From the NCBI GenBank assembly GCA_045627185.1, contig JAZQNE010000098.1:9344-73343 (forward strand): a stretch of DNA of 64,000 bases, read 5' to 3'. Positions 1 through 8,021 of the stretch are shown here, piece after piece (the stretch's first letter is position 1; the number at the start of each line of letters is the position of its first letter). Under the pieces are notes generated by a model. That model did no database searches. It saw nothing but the letters and a program-made list of their open reading frames with translations, and had not been told where the DNA came from. Both the position numbers and the translations under genes were made by a program. The stretch comes from SZUA-448 sp045627185 (GTDB lineage Bacteria; Bacillota; Clostridia; Lachnospirales; Lachnospiraceae).

Positions 1-649
1 TGGCATTTTTCAGCTCATTGACAGCTTCTTTGAGCAGATCATCGTATTCCCTGGCCTGCTCATCGTTGAGGTCATATTCTTCCTTGAGTTTCTCAATTTC
101 TTCTTCAAGCTGTTTCTCTTTTTCTTTTGCCTCAACCTTAAGGATATGCTTCTTTTCGGCAGTTTTGCGGGCGTCCGTATCGGCATTGACGGTAATAAAC
201 ACAAGAATGCATGCGATACAGAGCGCGATTATCTTGAAAATGTTTGCTTTGAAAGGGAAATGCTTCTTAACGTCGAACCCGTTGATTGCACGTGCTGCGT
301 CTGCACGCTGGACATTGCTGAAGGTGTCATCCCTGTCAAGGTTCTCATAAGCGGTAGTTACACGTTCCTTGAGCCCCTTGGAATCTGCTGAAAGGGCTGC
401 CTTGCGGTCATCCGTCTTCTTAAGGAAAAAGAAGACGAGAACTGCTATCAGGAACGGTACAAGCAGAAAAGCACCGTAATATTGTGCGTTGTACATGGGC
501 ACAAACATCGAAATGACATTGAGAATGAGCCATGCGCTGAGTCCGCCAATCAGACCTGAAGCAAGAAGCCTTACAAAGAAATGAAAGTTAAGACGTTTGC
601 GTATTGTCTGTATGAAGTTGAGCAGTAGTTTTTTCAGATTTTTTTCCAT
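1..649 (-). CDS. Membrane protein with coiled coil, 3' end outside window
   Basis: Reading leftward from ATG at 649 there is an open frame with no stop before the window edge, so about 216 residues are visible and the C-terminus is missing. The protein starts MEKNLKKLLL, has two hydrophobic segments near residues 25-50 and 57-76 and a third near 143-162, then a strongly charged heptad-like coiled coil rich in Lys and Glu. The start is supported by AGGAGAAG about 12 bases upstream. It overlaps the 3' end of the ABC permease by 62 bases, so the two are translationally linked. I do not recognise the family with certainty; the layout recalls DUF4175-like membrane proteins near MoxR/DUF58 loci. 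A role with the adjacent transporter is inferred only from position. Confidence 0.8.
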   Translation of the reverse strand, partial: MEKNLKKLLLNFIQTIRKRLNFHFFVRLLASGLIGGLSAWLILNVISMFVPMYNAQYYGAFLLVPFLIAVLVFFFLKKTDDRKAALSADSKGLKERVTTAYENLDRDDTFSNVQRADAARAINGFDVKKHFPFKANIFKIIALCIACILVFITVNADTDARKTAEKKHILKVEAKEKEKQLEEEIEKLKEEYDLNDEQAREYDDLLKEAVNELKNA

Positions 650-1601
650 AACGTCTGTTTCTTCTCCTTACGCGAAGTGGATCAATGGCCTTGGCTGATG
701 CCCTCAGGAACAGGTAAGTCAGCCCGAGATGTACAACGATGCTGAATAAGGACCAGTATTTTAACAGGATATTTCCGGAACTCATTTTTGTTATGTCTGA
801 AATCAATTCCGCCATACCGATGCCTGAACCGAAAATCTCTATACCGAATACATAGCAGAAGGAATCAAGAACAAGAGCAATAGGATTGGCATAAAGGACA
901 AATACAAACGGTCCGGGTGTAATATAATAGGATGAATAATAACTGTAAGAGTAATTATTCATTGCGTTTATTGCTTCTGCAATTCCGTATGCGAGAAATA
1001 CCAGGAAAATCGTTCCGGCAAAGAAAAGCGCCATCAGGAAGAACGTTAATATTGTTGCGCCCAGTGTTTTCTTTTTTACCGACGATGCAAAAATTCCAAG
1101 GGATGCGACAAACATTGCAACAACCATAAGAACGCAAAGTATACCGAAAGCCTGGAAGAAGGAAACGCCTCCGTAAATGAATACAAGTGAATAAACAGGC
1201 AGCCCGGAAATAATCAAGAGCAGAATCTGAAGGATGGAAGCCCAATATTTGCCCTTGATGATTTCCCACGGCGTAAGTTTTGTTGAAAGAAGAACGTCAA
1301 AGGTCTGCTTTTCACGTTCTGCCGTAATTGAGTTTGAAGTCAGTGACGGTGTGATAAGGCAGAGAATAACCGCTTCCGTGGAGGCAAGACCTATGAACAG
1401 GCTGTTAAGCGTTTCGTAATCAACGTAGCCGTCTTCAATTCCCGAAAAGGTCATAGCCAGAAGAACTATAATTGCTATAACTGCCAGAAGCAGATTGCAA
1501 AGAAATACGGAGAGAGCAAGCTTAACACGCTTGGTTTTCTGCTGCATATCCTTGAAAAGAACCGCATTGGGATTTGGAAGTGTCAGTTTTCCGATTTTCA
1601 T
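588..1601 (-). CDS. ABC-2 type transporter permease
   Basis: This 337-residue integral membrane protein is the membrane half of an ABC-2 type (NatB/NosY/GldF-like) exporter. Hydrophobic segments lie near residues 28-51, 66-88, 120-145, 148-172, 180-210 and about 290-305. The stretch SITAEREKQTFDVLLSTKLT after the second segment is the cytoplasmic signature loop usual for ABC-2 permeases. Its ATG overlaps the stop of the upstream ATPase gene by 4 bases (1598-1601), which is typical of coupled translation of the two subunits. The C-terminal tail is basic and Ser/Thr-rich. The substrate cannot be read from the sequence; the two large envelope proteins just upstream suggest a cell-surface function. 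Confidence 0.88.
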   Translation of the reverse strand: MKIGKLTLPNPNAVLFKDMQQKTKRVKLALSVFLCNLLLAVIAIIVLLAMTFSGIEDGYVDYETLNSLFIGLASTEAVILCLITPSLTSNSITAEREKQTFDVLLSTKLTPWEIIKGKYWASILQILLLIISGLPVYSLVFIYGGVSFFQAFGILCVLMVVAMFVASLGIFASSVKKKTLGATILTFFLMALFFAGTIFLVFLAYGIAEAINAMNNYSYSYYSSYYITPGPFVFVLYANPIALVLDSFCYVFGIEIFGSGIGMAELISDITKMSSGNILLKYWSLFSIVVHLGLTYLFLRASAKAIDPLRVRRRNRRYGKKSEKTTAQLHTDNTQTS

Positions 1602-2539
1602 TTTTGTTCCTCCTGACCGCCCATGAGCTGAAGAAATACGTTTTCAAGGGTTCCTTCCATTCTTCCGTAGGTGAGAATGGGGATGTCCCATGTTGAAACA
1701 AGCGTTTTAAGTAACCGGATTTCGTCCTCTTTGCCACCGTTAAGGTCAACTTCAATTCGACCCTCGGCCATAAGACGGACATTGGTAATTCCGGGAATTT
1801 CGCGCATTGCACGTCCGGCTTCTTCCTGCTTGTCAAGCACTGTCATAACAATAGGCATCTGGTTGACGTTCGCCATTTCCTGAATATCACGCAGGGTGCC
1901 GGTCATCCTCATTTTTCCGTGGTCGATGATACCGAATGTTGTACACATCTCAGAAAGTTCGGGAAGAATGTGTGAACTGATGACGATTGTTTTGCCCATT
2001 GATGAAAGATTTTTCAGGATTTCCTTTAATTCATAACGTGCTTTCGGGTCAAGGCCGGAAGCGGGTTCATCAAGGAAAAGAAGGTCGGGATTATGAACAA
2101 GCGCTCTTGCAAGGCAGAGACGCTGCTTCATACCTCTTGAAAGGCTGTCAACCTCTGTGTTTGCCTTTTCTGAAAGGTTTACAAGGTCAAGCAGGTCAGC
2201 ACAGAGCGCGGATGCTTCTTTGCCGTAGAGACCGTATGCATTTGCAAAGAAGGAAAGGTATTCTGTGGCTGTAAGGTTATCATATGCACCGAAATAGTCG
2301 GGAACGTAACCGATTTTTTCTTTTAAGAGTTTGGGCTGTGTGCCGACTTCTATACCATCAATAACTATTGAACCGCTGTTTGCGGGAAGAAGTCCGGTAC
2401 AGATTTTCATGGTGGTGGTTTTTCCGGCACCGTTTGAACCTACAAATCCGAAAAGTTCACCTTTGTCAATATGAAGAGACAGGTTGTCAAGTGCCTTAAA
2501 ACGGCCAAAGTATTTTGTCAGGTTTTGAATTGTAAGCAT
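1598..2539 (-). CDS. ABC transporter ATP-binding protein
   Basis: This is a 313-residue cytoplasmic ATPase subunit of the CcmA/NatA type that would power the permease downstream. Walker A is GSNGAGKTT (residues 34-42), the ABC signature is LSRGMKQR (133-140), Walker B is LLFLDEP (153-159) with the D-loop SGLDP directly after, and the H-loop is SSH (188-190). The C-terminal ~90 residues form the extra domain common in this subclass. It lies 20 bases downstream of the large envelope protein and overlaps the permease start by 4 bases. All nucleotide-binding motifs look intact, so it should be active. GldA-like or bacitracin-type exporters are alternative subfamily labels. Confidence 0.93.
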   Translation of the reverse strand: MLTIQNLTKYFGRFKALDNLSLHIDKGELFGFVGSNGAGKTTTMKICTGLLPANSGSIVIDGIEVGTQPKLLKEKIGYVPDYFGAYDNLTATEYLSFFANAYGLYGKEASALCADLLDLVNLSEKANTEVDSLSRGMKQRLCLARALVHNPDLLFLDEPASGLDPKARYELKEILKNLSSMGKTIVISSHILPELSEMCTTFGIIDHGKMRMTGTLRDIQEMANVNQMPIVMTVLDKQEEAGRAMREIPGITNVRLMAEGRIEVDLNGGKEDEIRLLKTLVSTWDIPILTYGRMEGTLENVFLQLMGGQEEQK

Positions 2540-2559
2540 TTTTTTCTCCTTTGGCGCGT

Positions 2560-5178
2560 TTAATAATAGTAGGTCTGGTAGGCGAATCCGTCTGTCGGAT
2601 CATATTCTACGGGGGTGATTTTGCCGGAAATCAAATCGAGTTCGTATTGCTGAATATGGTATTCGAAGGTGAATTCCTTTGCTTTGTTTTCCGCCTGAAG
2701 CCCTGTTGTTTCGGGGTTTTTGGTCTGGCCTCCGATTAGTATCTGCTCGGAAGATGCCCGCCAGTAATTGTTTATTACAGATGAGTAAAAAGCAAGCGGA
2801 AGACGTCGCTCAATAAAAGCTGAGTTGTTCGACCCTATGAACAGTTCCCGGAAGGAAACACTGTTGTTGCCAAGTAAATAAGTGTATATTGGGTTTTTCT
2901 GCTGGTTGAAGTAACCCGTAGCGTAGTATGAATAATACTGCCCCGTTTCCTGAGGATACATATATCCGACAGAAGACTGGGAAACAACCTTTGTTTCACC
3001 GTCTGCGATATTGTCAAGCGGATAGAACAGGTTATATACAACAATATATGCTTTTTCGAGGTCTTTTCCCGTATTGTTGGTGATGGAAACAGAGCGGTCG
3101 GTACTGTCATAAGCTACACTGAAACCACCGTTCTTTGCCACACTTGTGTATCCGGAAATAAAAGACTCGGAACTGAGCGGTGTGGTGTTATTAACCCTGA
3201 ATTCCGTGCTCTGCGCTTTTTCATGAATTGCAAGGTGATAATCATCAAGTGATGAACTTGATGTATTACTGTAATAATAACGGTAAGAATAAGTAGGGTC
3301 GGAAATTCTTTCGGGGTTGTGCGAATCAGCCAGCTCAACGGTATATTTTTTCTTTTTGGGCATAACCAGTTCGGAAAACTCTGACGTGGCTGAGGCTCCG
3401 GGTGTGTAATAATTGAAGGATGCCGTTCGGAGCTCTGCACGGTGAAGTCTTGTTGAAAGACTGAATAACAGAATCAGCAGTGAAAATACAAATGCCGAAA
3501 TTGCCTGTGTAGCCCAGAACAAGATGGATTTTCCTTTTTTCTTTAACTTTGCATATGAAACAAAAATGCTTATAAGGTAAACGACAAGAAGGAAAGTATA
3601 AAGCAAAACAGGCGGTATTGATGCACTTTGCAGCTGATTGTAAACATCACGGAAAAGGACTGCTTTTGTATTAACGGTTTGTGTATAGTAATTCGGCTGA
3701 TAAGAATTAAGCTCGGAAAAGAAAAACCCGGGAAGATTGGACTTAATTATTACCTTTGCCAACTCAGCCTTGTATGAAAAAGAAATCAGCGGATTTTGTG
3801 TGAAATCAATTCCTGCAACAGCAACAACGCCACTTCCGTAGGTAAAAGCTTTTGTAAGTGCGAAGGTAGTTTTTGTGTCAAGATCTTCACCTTCAAGGGT
3901 TACTGTGCTGCTTGGAACGGTAATATTTGCAATCTCTGCATTTACGGAAGAAACCTGTGAAACATCAATACCTGAGATATCACCTGAGGTTCCCTTCGCA
4001 ACGTACACAGGATACAAAGACTCCATAATGCTGAATATATATTTAAACAATTGATCTGAAGCCCAGTCGTTCCATTCGGCGTCAGACGGTGTGTAGTCCA
4101 AAAAATATGAAGATAAGTTCTTACGGAGGAAGTCTTCATTGTTCAGAAAAAAATCACCGACCATATTCCCAAACTCGGCTGTTCCGACTGTGAGTGATTT
4201 ATATGTCGGTTCACCGGCAAGGTGCTCATCAAGCCTGCTGTAAAACTCATTCAGTATTTGGGAAGGAAGAGTCAAAAATGTATTGTATTCCCATGATTTA
4301 TATGAATAGTTGCTGTCAGCATAAACCTGCTTTTGAAAAAGAGTGGGGTCACAGATGGAAAGTCCGTAATATGTATTGTGCTTTTCATATGTTATTTTTG
4401 ATGATGCCTTAACATCACTAAAAGAAGGGATGTCTTTAAGCCCGGACATTACCTTGTTGTAGGTGCTTCCGGTTCCTATAAGAAGAGTTCCGCCGTCATG
4501 AACCCATAAATCAATGGCAGAAAGCTGTGCGGCAGAAAGTTTATCTGTGCTGAAATTGCTGATGAGGAGAATATCCATCATATCCAGCGCATTGTGATCC
4601 TCAGGGAATGTTTCGGCAGTAAGCTCAAGAAGCTGTGAGTTAACATTGATTCCTGCATAATTAATGATAAGGGGAATTCTGTTGAAATAGGAAAGAGCAG
4701 AAAAATCATCGCTTAAAACACCGATGTTTACTGAGTTGATGGTTGAAAGCGGAGAAATGGTAACATATTTTTCTGCAAGTACTTTTTCTTTGCTGTTGAC
4801 AATCCGGACATTCATGGAGTTGAAGGCAGCATGTGCAAATAGTGTCAGGGATACTGTTTTTTTGGCGCCTGACGCAATGTTAAGGTCCTTTTCGTACATT
4901 GTGGGCCCCGGATTGTCATATGTTTCTTCGCTTGGAACAATAACCTGAACACGTCCGTCAAAATTATCACCAAGATTTTCAATGGTGATATTAACGGGAA
5001 TATGACACAGTGCTTCTACTTTGCCATCAAATCCGTAACTGAGTTCAATGTTGAAATCGGACTTTTTTTCAGCATTTGCCGGCAGAATGGAAGGAAGTAC
5101 AAGTATTGCGCTTAAAAGCAGGCAGAGTGCCGGCCTTAAGAAGTTTCTTACTTTTGTTGATTTTCCCCTTTTTTTCAT
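2560..5178 (-). CDS. Large envelope protein with GATase-like domain (paralog B)
   Basis: I choose ATG at 5178 (872 residues) because AAGGAG lies 7 bases upstream; the in-frame ATG at 5226 has no ribosome site. A signal peptide (hydrophobic RPALCLLLSAILVLPSILP) precedes an extracytoplasmic beta-rich region, then a Rossmann/GATase-like domain (DILLISNFSTD, DGGTLLIGTGS, about residues 190-235). Two adjacent transmembrane segments follow (PVLLYTFLLVVYLISIFV and AFVFSLLILLFSLS, roughly 545-600), and then a second beta-rich region of about 270 residues with many Ser, Thr and Tyr. The whole architecture repeats in the neighbouring gene, so these are tandem duplicates. The layout recalls GldG-type ABC accessory proteins. 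No catalytic Cys-His pair of a true amidotransferase is evident, so the domain is probably binding or structural. Confidence 0.75.
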   Translation of the reverse strand: MKKRGKSTKVRNFLRPALCLLLSAILVLPSILPANAEKKSDFNIELSYGFDGKVEALCHIPVNITIENLGDNFDGRVQVIVPSEETYDNPGPTMYEKDLNIASGAKKTVSLTLFAHAAFNSMNVRIVNSKEKVLAEKYVTISPLSTINSVNIGVLSDDFSALSYFNRIPLIINYAGINVNSQLLELTAETFPEDHNALDMMDILLISNFSTDKLSAAQLSAIDLWVHDGGTLLIGTGSTYNKVMSGLKDIPSFSDVKASSKITYEKHNTYYGLSICDPTLFQKQVYADSNYSYKSWEYNTFLTLPSQILNEFYSRLDEHLAGEPTYKSLTVGTAEFGNMVGDFFLNNEDFLRKNLSSYFLDYTPSDAEWNDWASDQLFKYIFSIMESLYPVYVAKGTSGDISGIDVSQVSSVNAEIANITVPSSTVTLEGEDLDTKTTFALTKAFTYGSGVVAVAGIDFTQNPLISFSYKAELAKVIIKSNLPGFFFSELNSYQPNYYTQTVNTKAVLFRDVYNQLQSASIPPVLLYTFLLVVYLISIFVSYAKLKKKGKSILFWATQAISAFVFSLLILLFSLSTRLHRAELRTASFNYYTPGASATSEFSELVMPKKKKYTVELADSHNPERISDPTYSYRYYYSNTSSSSLDDYHLAIHEKAQSTEFRVNNTTPLSSESFISGYTSVAKNGGFSVAYDSTDRSVSITNNTGKDLEKAYIVVYNLFYPLDNIADGETKVVSQSSVGYMYPQETGQYYSYYATGYFNQQKNPIYTYLLGNNSVSFRELFIGSNNSAFIERRLPLAFYSSVINNYWRASSEQILIGGQTKNPETTGLQAENKAKEFTFEYHIQQYELDLISGKITPVEYDPTDGFAYQTYYY

Positions 5179-5255
5179 TGATTTTCTCCTTGACTGCCGC
5201 TGTTTTTTTGGGATGAACAACGGCATAAACTCTATTCGTAAAATAAATACAGCTT

Positions 5256-5284
5256 ATATTAGCATAATGTTGCGTAAAGTTAAA
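5256..5284 (-). promoter_or_regulatory. Possible internal promoter before paralog B
   Basis: On the minus strand TTTAAC (5279-5284) and TAATAT (5256-5261) are 17 bases apart, with TG one base before the -10 box. It lies in the 176-base gap between the two paralogs, so paralog B and the ABC genes could be expressed apart from the upstream gene. Strength is uncertain. Confidence 0.4.
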
Positions 5285-5354
5285 CCTTCTTAATAAAAAA
5301 TTAAGAATTGATGTGGTGAATGCTAAGTAAATCGGTGTCAATCGATCAGACATC

Positions 5355-7994
5355 TTAGTTATAAAAATAACCGGTACTAAGAGGTTCGAAAGTTTCACCA
5401 TCCAACTGATAAAAACCTTGGAGACAATATTCGAAAGAAAAATCTGTTACGTTCTCCCCTGATTGAAGACCTGCTGTGGGGACGGTATCCGTAACTCCAC
5501 CGACAATATGAATATCATGTATCCATGGAGTGGTAAGGAGCCACTCGTAAAGGGCAAGATGAATTCGGCGTTCAAGATATTCTTCGGATGCAACTCCCTC
5601 AAAAAGTTCACGGAAGGAATAGGTATTTTCTCCTACCAAATAAGAATAGATTGAACTTCGTTTTCGGAAACCATTTGAGAAAACATGAATGGGAGATGTT
5701 TGAGTATAGTTTATGAAACATGGTGACTGCTTGTCCAATACCTTTGTTTCGCCTGATTTGAATGTATCAAGCGGGTAAAAACCACCTAATATCAGGTATG
5801 CCTTTTTTAAGTCCTTTCCCGTGTTGTTTGTAACAAAGATTTCCTCTGTGTCCGGGTTATATGAAAGACTGAACCCGGGCTGCGTTGAAGCATAACTGGC
5901 AGTTCCGATAAAATGTTCGGAGGAAAAGCCGGTTGTATTATTGAAAGTGTAATCAGTATTCCGGGAGCCTTCTTTGATTCCAACGTAGTAGGAATCTAAT
6001 TGCGGAGACTGACCGTGGCCTGCCGAATCAAAGTAATAGAAGTTATTCATGGGAAGAACTCTGTAAAGCAAACGATCGTGGTTAAGAGAAAGCGAATACT
6101 TCTTTTTCTTCGGCATGATATAGGATGAGATATCCTGAATCAGTAACTCCTCTGATGAATAGGTGTTTATGGTGATTGTACGAAACTCGGATTTGCTGAT
6201 TTTGGTACGAGTACAGCTAATAAGCATGACGAGGGAAAAAACAAAAGTCAAAGCAATCTGAAAAGACCAGAAATATATGGCTTTTTTCTTTTTCTTTAAT
6301 AATTTGTATGTTACCGGAATAGCAACCAGATAAACTGCAAGTATTATAATACATAAAAACAGCGGAGGAATCGGAGCTGTTTTTAGAAAAGTGTAGAGCG
6401 GAGCAAATTGCTCGGCGTAGTCCTTGACGGATGTACTTGTAGTTACATTTCCGAAATAATCGGCAATATTTTGAAGCGTTGTCTGCCCCAAGGCTTTTTT
6501 GATTATAACGGATGCCACATCTTTTTTGCCATCAAAACCGACAAGCGGATTTTGCGAGAAATCAATACAAGTAATGAAAACTCGGCCGTAAATATAATTG
6601 CAACAGAAACCAAGTAAAAATGATAAATTGGTGTCGGAATCGTCTCCCCAGTAGGAGAGGGTTGAATCATCGGGAGGAGTGAATTTTGCTATTTCAGCTG
6701 ATACAGGTGTCAAATCAGAAAAATCTTTTTTTGAAGGGTATACATCTGAACCGGACAAAACCTGTGGAACAATCAGCCGGCACAGCGTGCCGACCAGAGA
6801 ACTCAGCTTTTTGGCCGTGTAAACGTCTTCGTCTTCTAAGGTTTCTTCGCCAAAGACTTCTAAATTAAACTTGCGGTTACTTTCAAAATCTATTGAAAAA
6901 ACTGAAACAAAATTATTGCGAAAAAACTCCAGATTTTCCATAAGAAAGCGGTCGGAATCGTTCCATATCATTATGAGAGAGTCAGAATCAATCGGAAAAT
7001 TGAAGGAGTTTTCCAAATTGAACTGTCCGTTGTTTTTTTCTATAAATGTGTTTAATCGGGCAAAAAAAGCGTCACGGACAGAAAGAGGAAGAGAAAGAAA
7101 CCTTTCGTACAGAATATCTGCGTATTCGTTATTGACAGAAGGATAATTGCACGTGTAAAGGTCAGGATTGCATATGGAAAGTCCATATAAAGTTTTATGG
7201 GTTTCAAATGTATAGCTTGTGTCAATGTTTGTTTCAGTAAATGCCGGCAGAGTTTTTAAACCGGAAAGAGTTTTTCCCGCATGGCTTCCGGTTCCGATAA
7301 GAATGGTTCCTCCATTTTTAACCCAGTCGTCAATTGCGGAAAGCTGTAAGGAGGAAAGACTGTCTGTACTGAAATTAGTAATGATAAGCAGGTCCACCAT
7401 TTCGAGAAATGATGCGTCTTCAGGAAAAGAATCTGCGGTATACTCATAAAGCAGGGATGTGACAGGCGTGGATTGTCTGTTGTTGAACAGGGAAAGACCG
7501 TTCATATATGACAATGCTGAAAAATCATCACACAGAACCCCAATATTCAAGTGGCTTGTTTCCAAAACAGGAGAAAGTGTCTGATATTCCGAAGCCAGAA
7601 CTTTTTCGTCCTTTGTGACAATACGTACATTCATCGCATTTATGTCTTTTGTGGCCATAAATGTAAAAAAGATGGTCTTGGATGTGCCGGCGGAAATAGA
7701 GAGGGGCTGCTCGTACATTGTCGCCCCCTTGTCATGATAAGCAATGGAAGGCGGAAGTATTAACTGAACAAAACCGTCAAAATCCTTTCCGGTGTTTTTA
7801 ATTGTGACTTTAACCGGAATTGTACGTTGGTTTTTGATTTCACCCTCAAAGCCGTATTCCAGGCTTATGTCAAAGCGTTCCATGTTTTTTGCGGATACGC
7901 ACAGACATCCCGAGCACAGGATTTCTAAAGCAAGAATCAGGCAGAGAATAGGCTTGATTTTAAATTTTCTGTGTTTTGAAAATGCTACTGACAT
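5355..7994 (-). CDS. Large envelope protein with GATase-like domain (paralog A)
   Basis: This 879-residue protein is a diverged duplicate of the next gene downstream. It has an N-terminal signal peptide (PILCLILALEILCSGCLCVSA), a beta-rich extracytoplasmic region beginning FDISLEYGFEGEIK, a GATase/Rossmann-like domain (LLIITNFSTD, NGGTILIGTGS), two central transmembrane segments (PLFLCIIILAVYLVAIPV and ALTFVFSLVMLISC) and a C-terminal beta-rich region ending FEYCLQGFYQLDG. Paired landmarks in both proteins include NIGVLxDDFSALSY, IDFxQNPL, PKKKKY and TNNTGKDL. A Cys in the signal region could be a lipobox variant, but no clean one is seen. GAGGAAAC lies upstream of the ATG. It starts 27 bases after the GH31 stop, so it is probably cotranscribed with GH31. 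Function unknown; probably an accessory protein of the ABC transporter. Confidence 0.75.
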   Translation of the reverse strand: MSVAFSKHRKFKIKPILCLILALEILCSGCLCVSAKNMERFDISLEYGFEGEIKNQRTIPVKVTIKNTGKDFDGFVQLILPPSIAYHDKGATMYEQPLSISAGTSKTIFFTFMATKDINAMNVRIVTKDEKVLASEYQTLSPVLETSHLNIGVLCDDFSALSYMNGLSLFNNRQSTPVTSLLYEYTADSFPEDASFLEMVDLLIITNFSTDSLSSLQLSAIDDWVKNGGTILIGTGSHAGKTLSGLKTLPAFTETNIDTSYTFETHKTLYGLSICNPDLYTCNYPSVNNEYADILYERFLSLPLSVRDAFFARLNTFIEKNNGQFNLENSFNFPIDSDSLIMIWNDSDRFLMENLEFFRNNFVSVFSIDFESNRKFNLEVFGEETLEDEDVYTAKKLSSLVGTLCRLIVPQVLSGSDVYPSKKDFSDLTPVSAEIAKFTPPDDSTLSYWGDDSDTNLSFLLGFCCNYIYGRVFITCIDFSQNPLVGFDGKKDVASVIIKKALGQTTLQNIADYFGNVTTSTSVKDYAEQFAPLYTFLKTAPIPPLFLCIIILAVYLVAIPVTYKLLKKKKKAIYFWSFQIALTFVFSLVMLISCTRTKISKSEFRTITINTYSSEELLIQDISSYIMPKKKKYSLSLNHDRLLYRVLPMNNFYYFDSAGHGQSPQLDSYYVGIKEGSRNTDYTFNNTTGFSSEHFIGTASYASTQPGFSLSYNPDTEEIFVTNNTGKDLKKAYLILGGFYPLDTFKSGETKVLDKQSPCFINYTQTSPIHVFSNGFRKRSSIYSYLVGENTYSFRELFEGVASEEYLERRIHLALYEWLLTTPWIHDIHIVGGVTDTVPTAGLQSGENVTDFSFEYCLQGFYQLDGETFEPLSTGYFYN

Positions 7995-8021
7995 AATTGT
8001 TTCCTCGGCAGCAAAAAGGTT

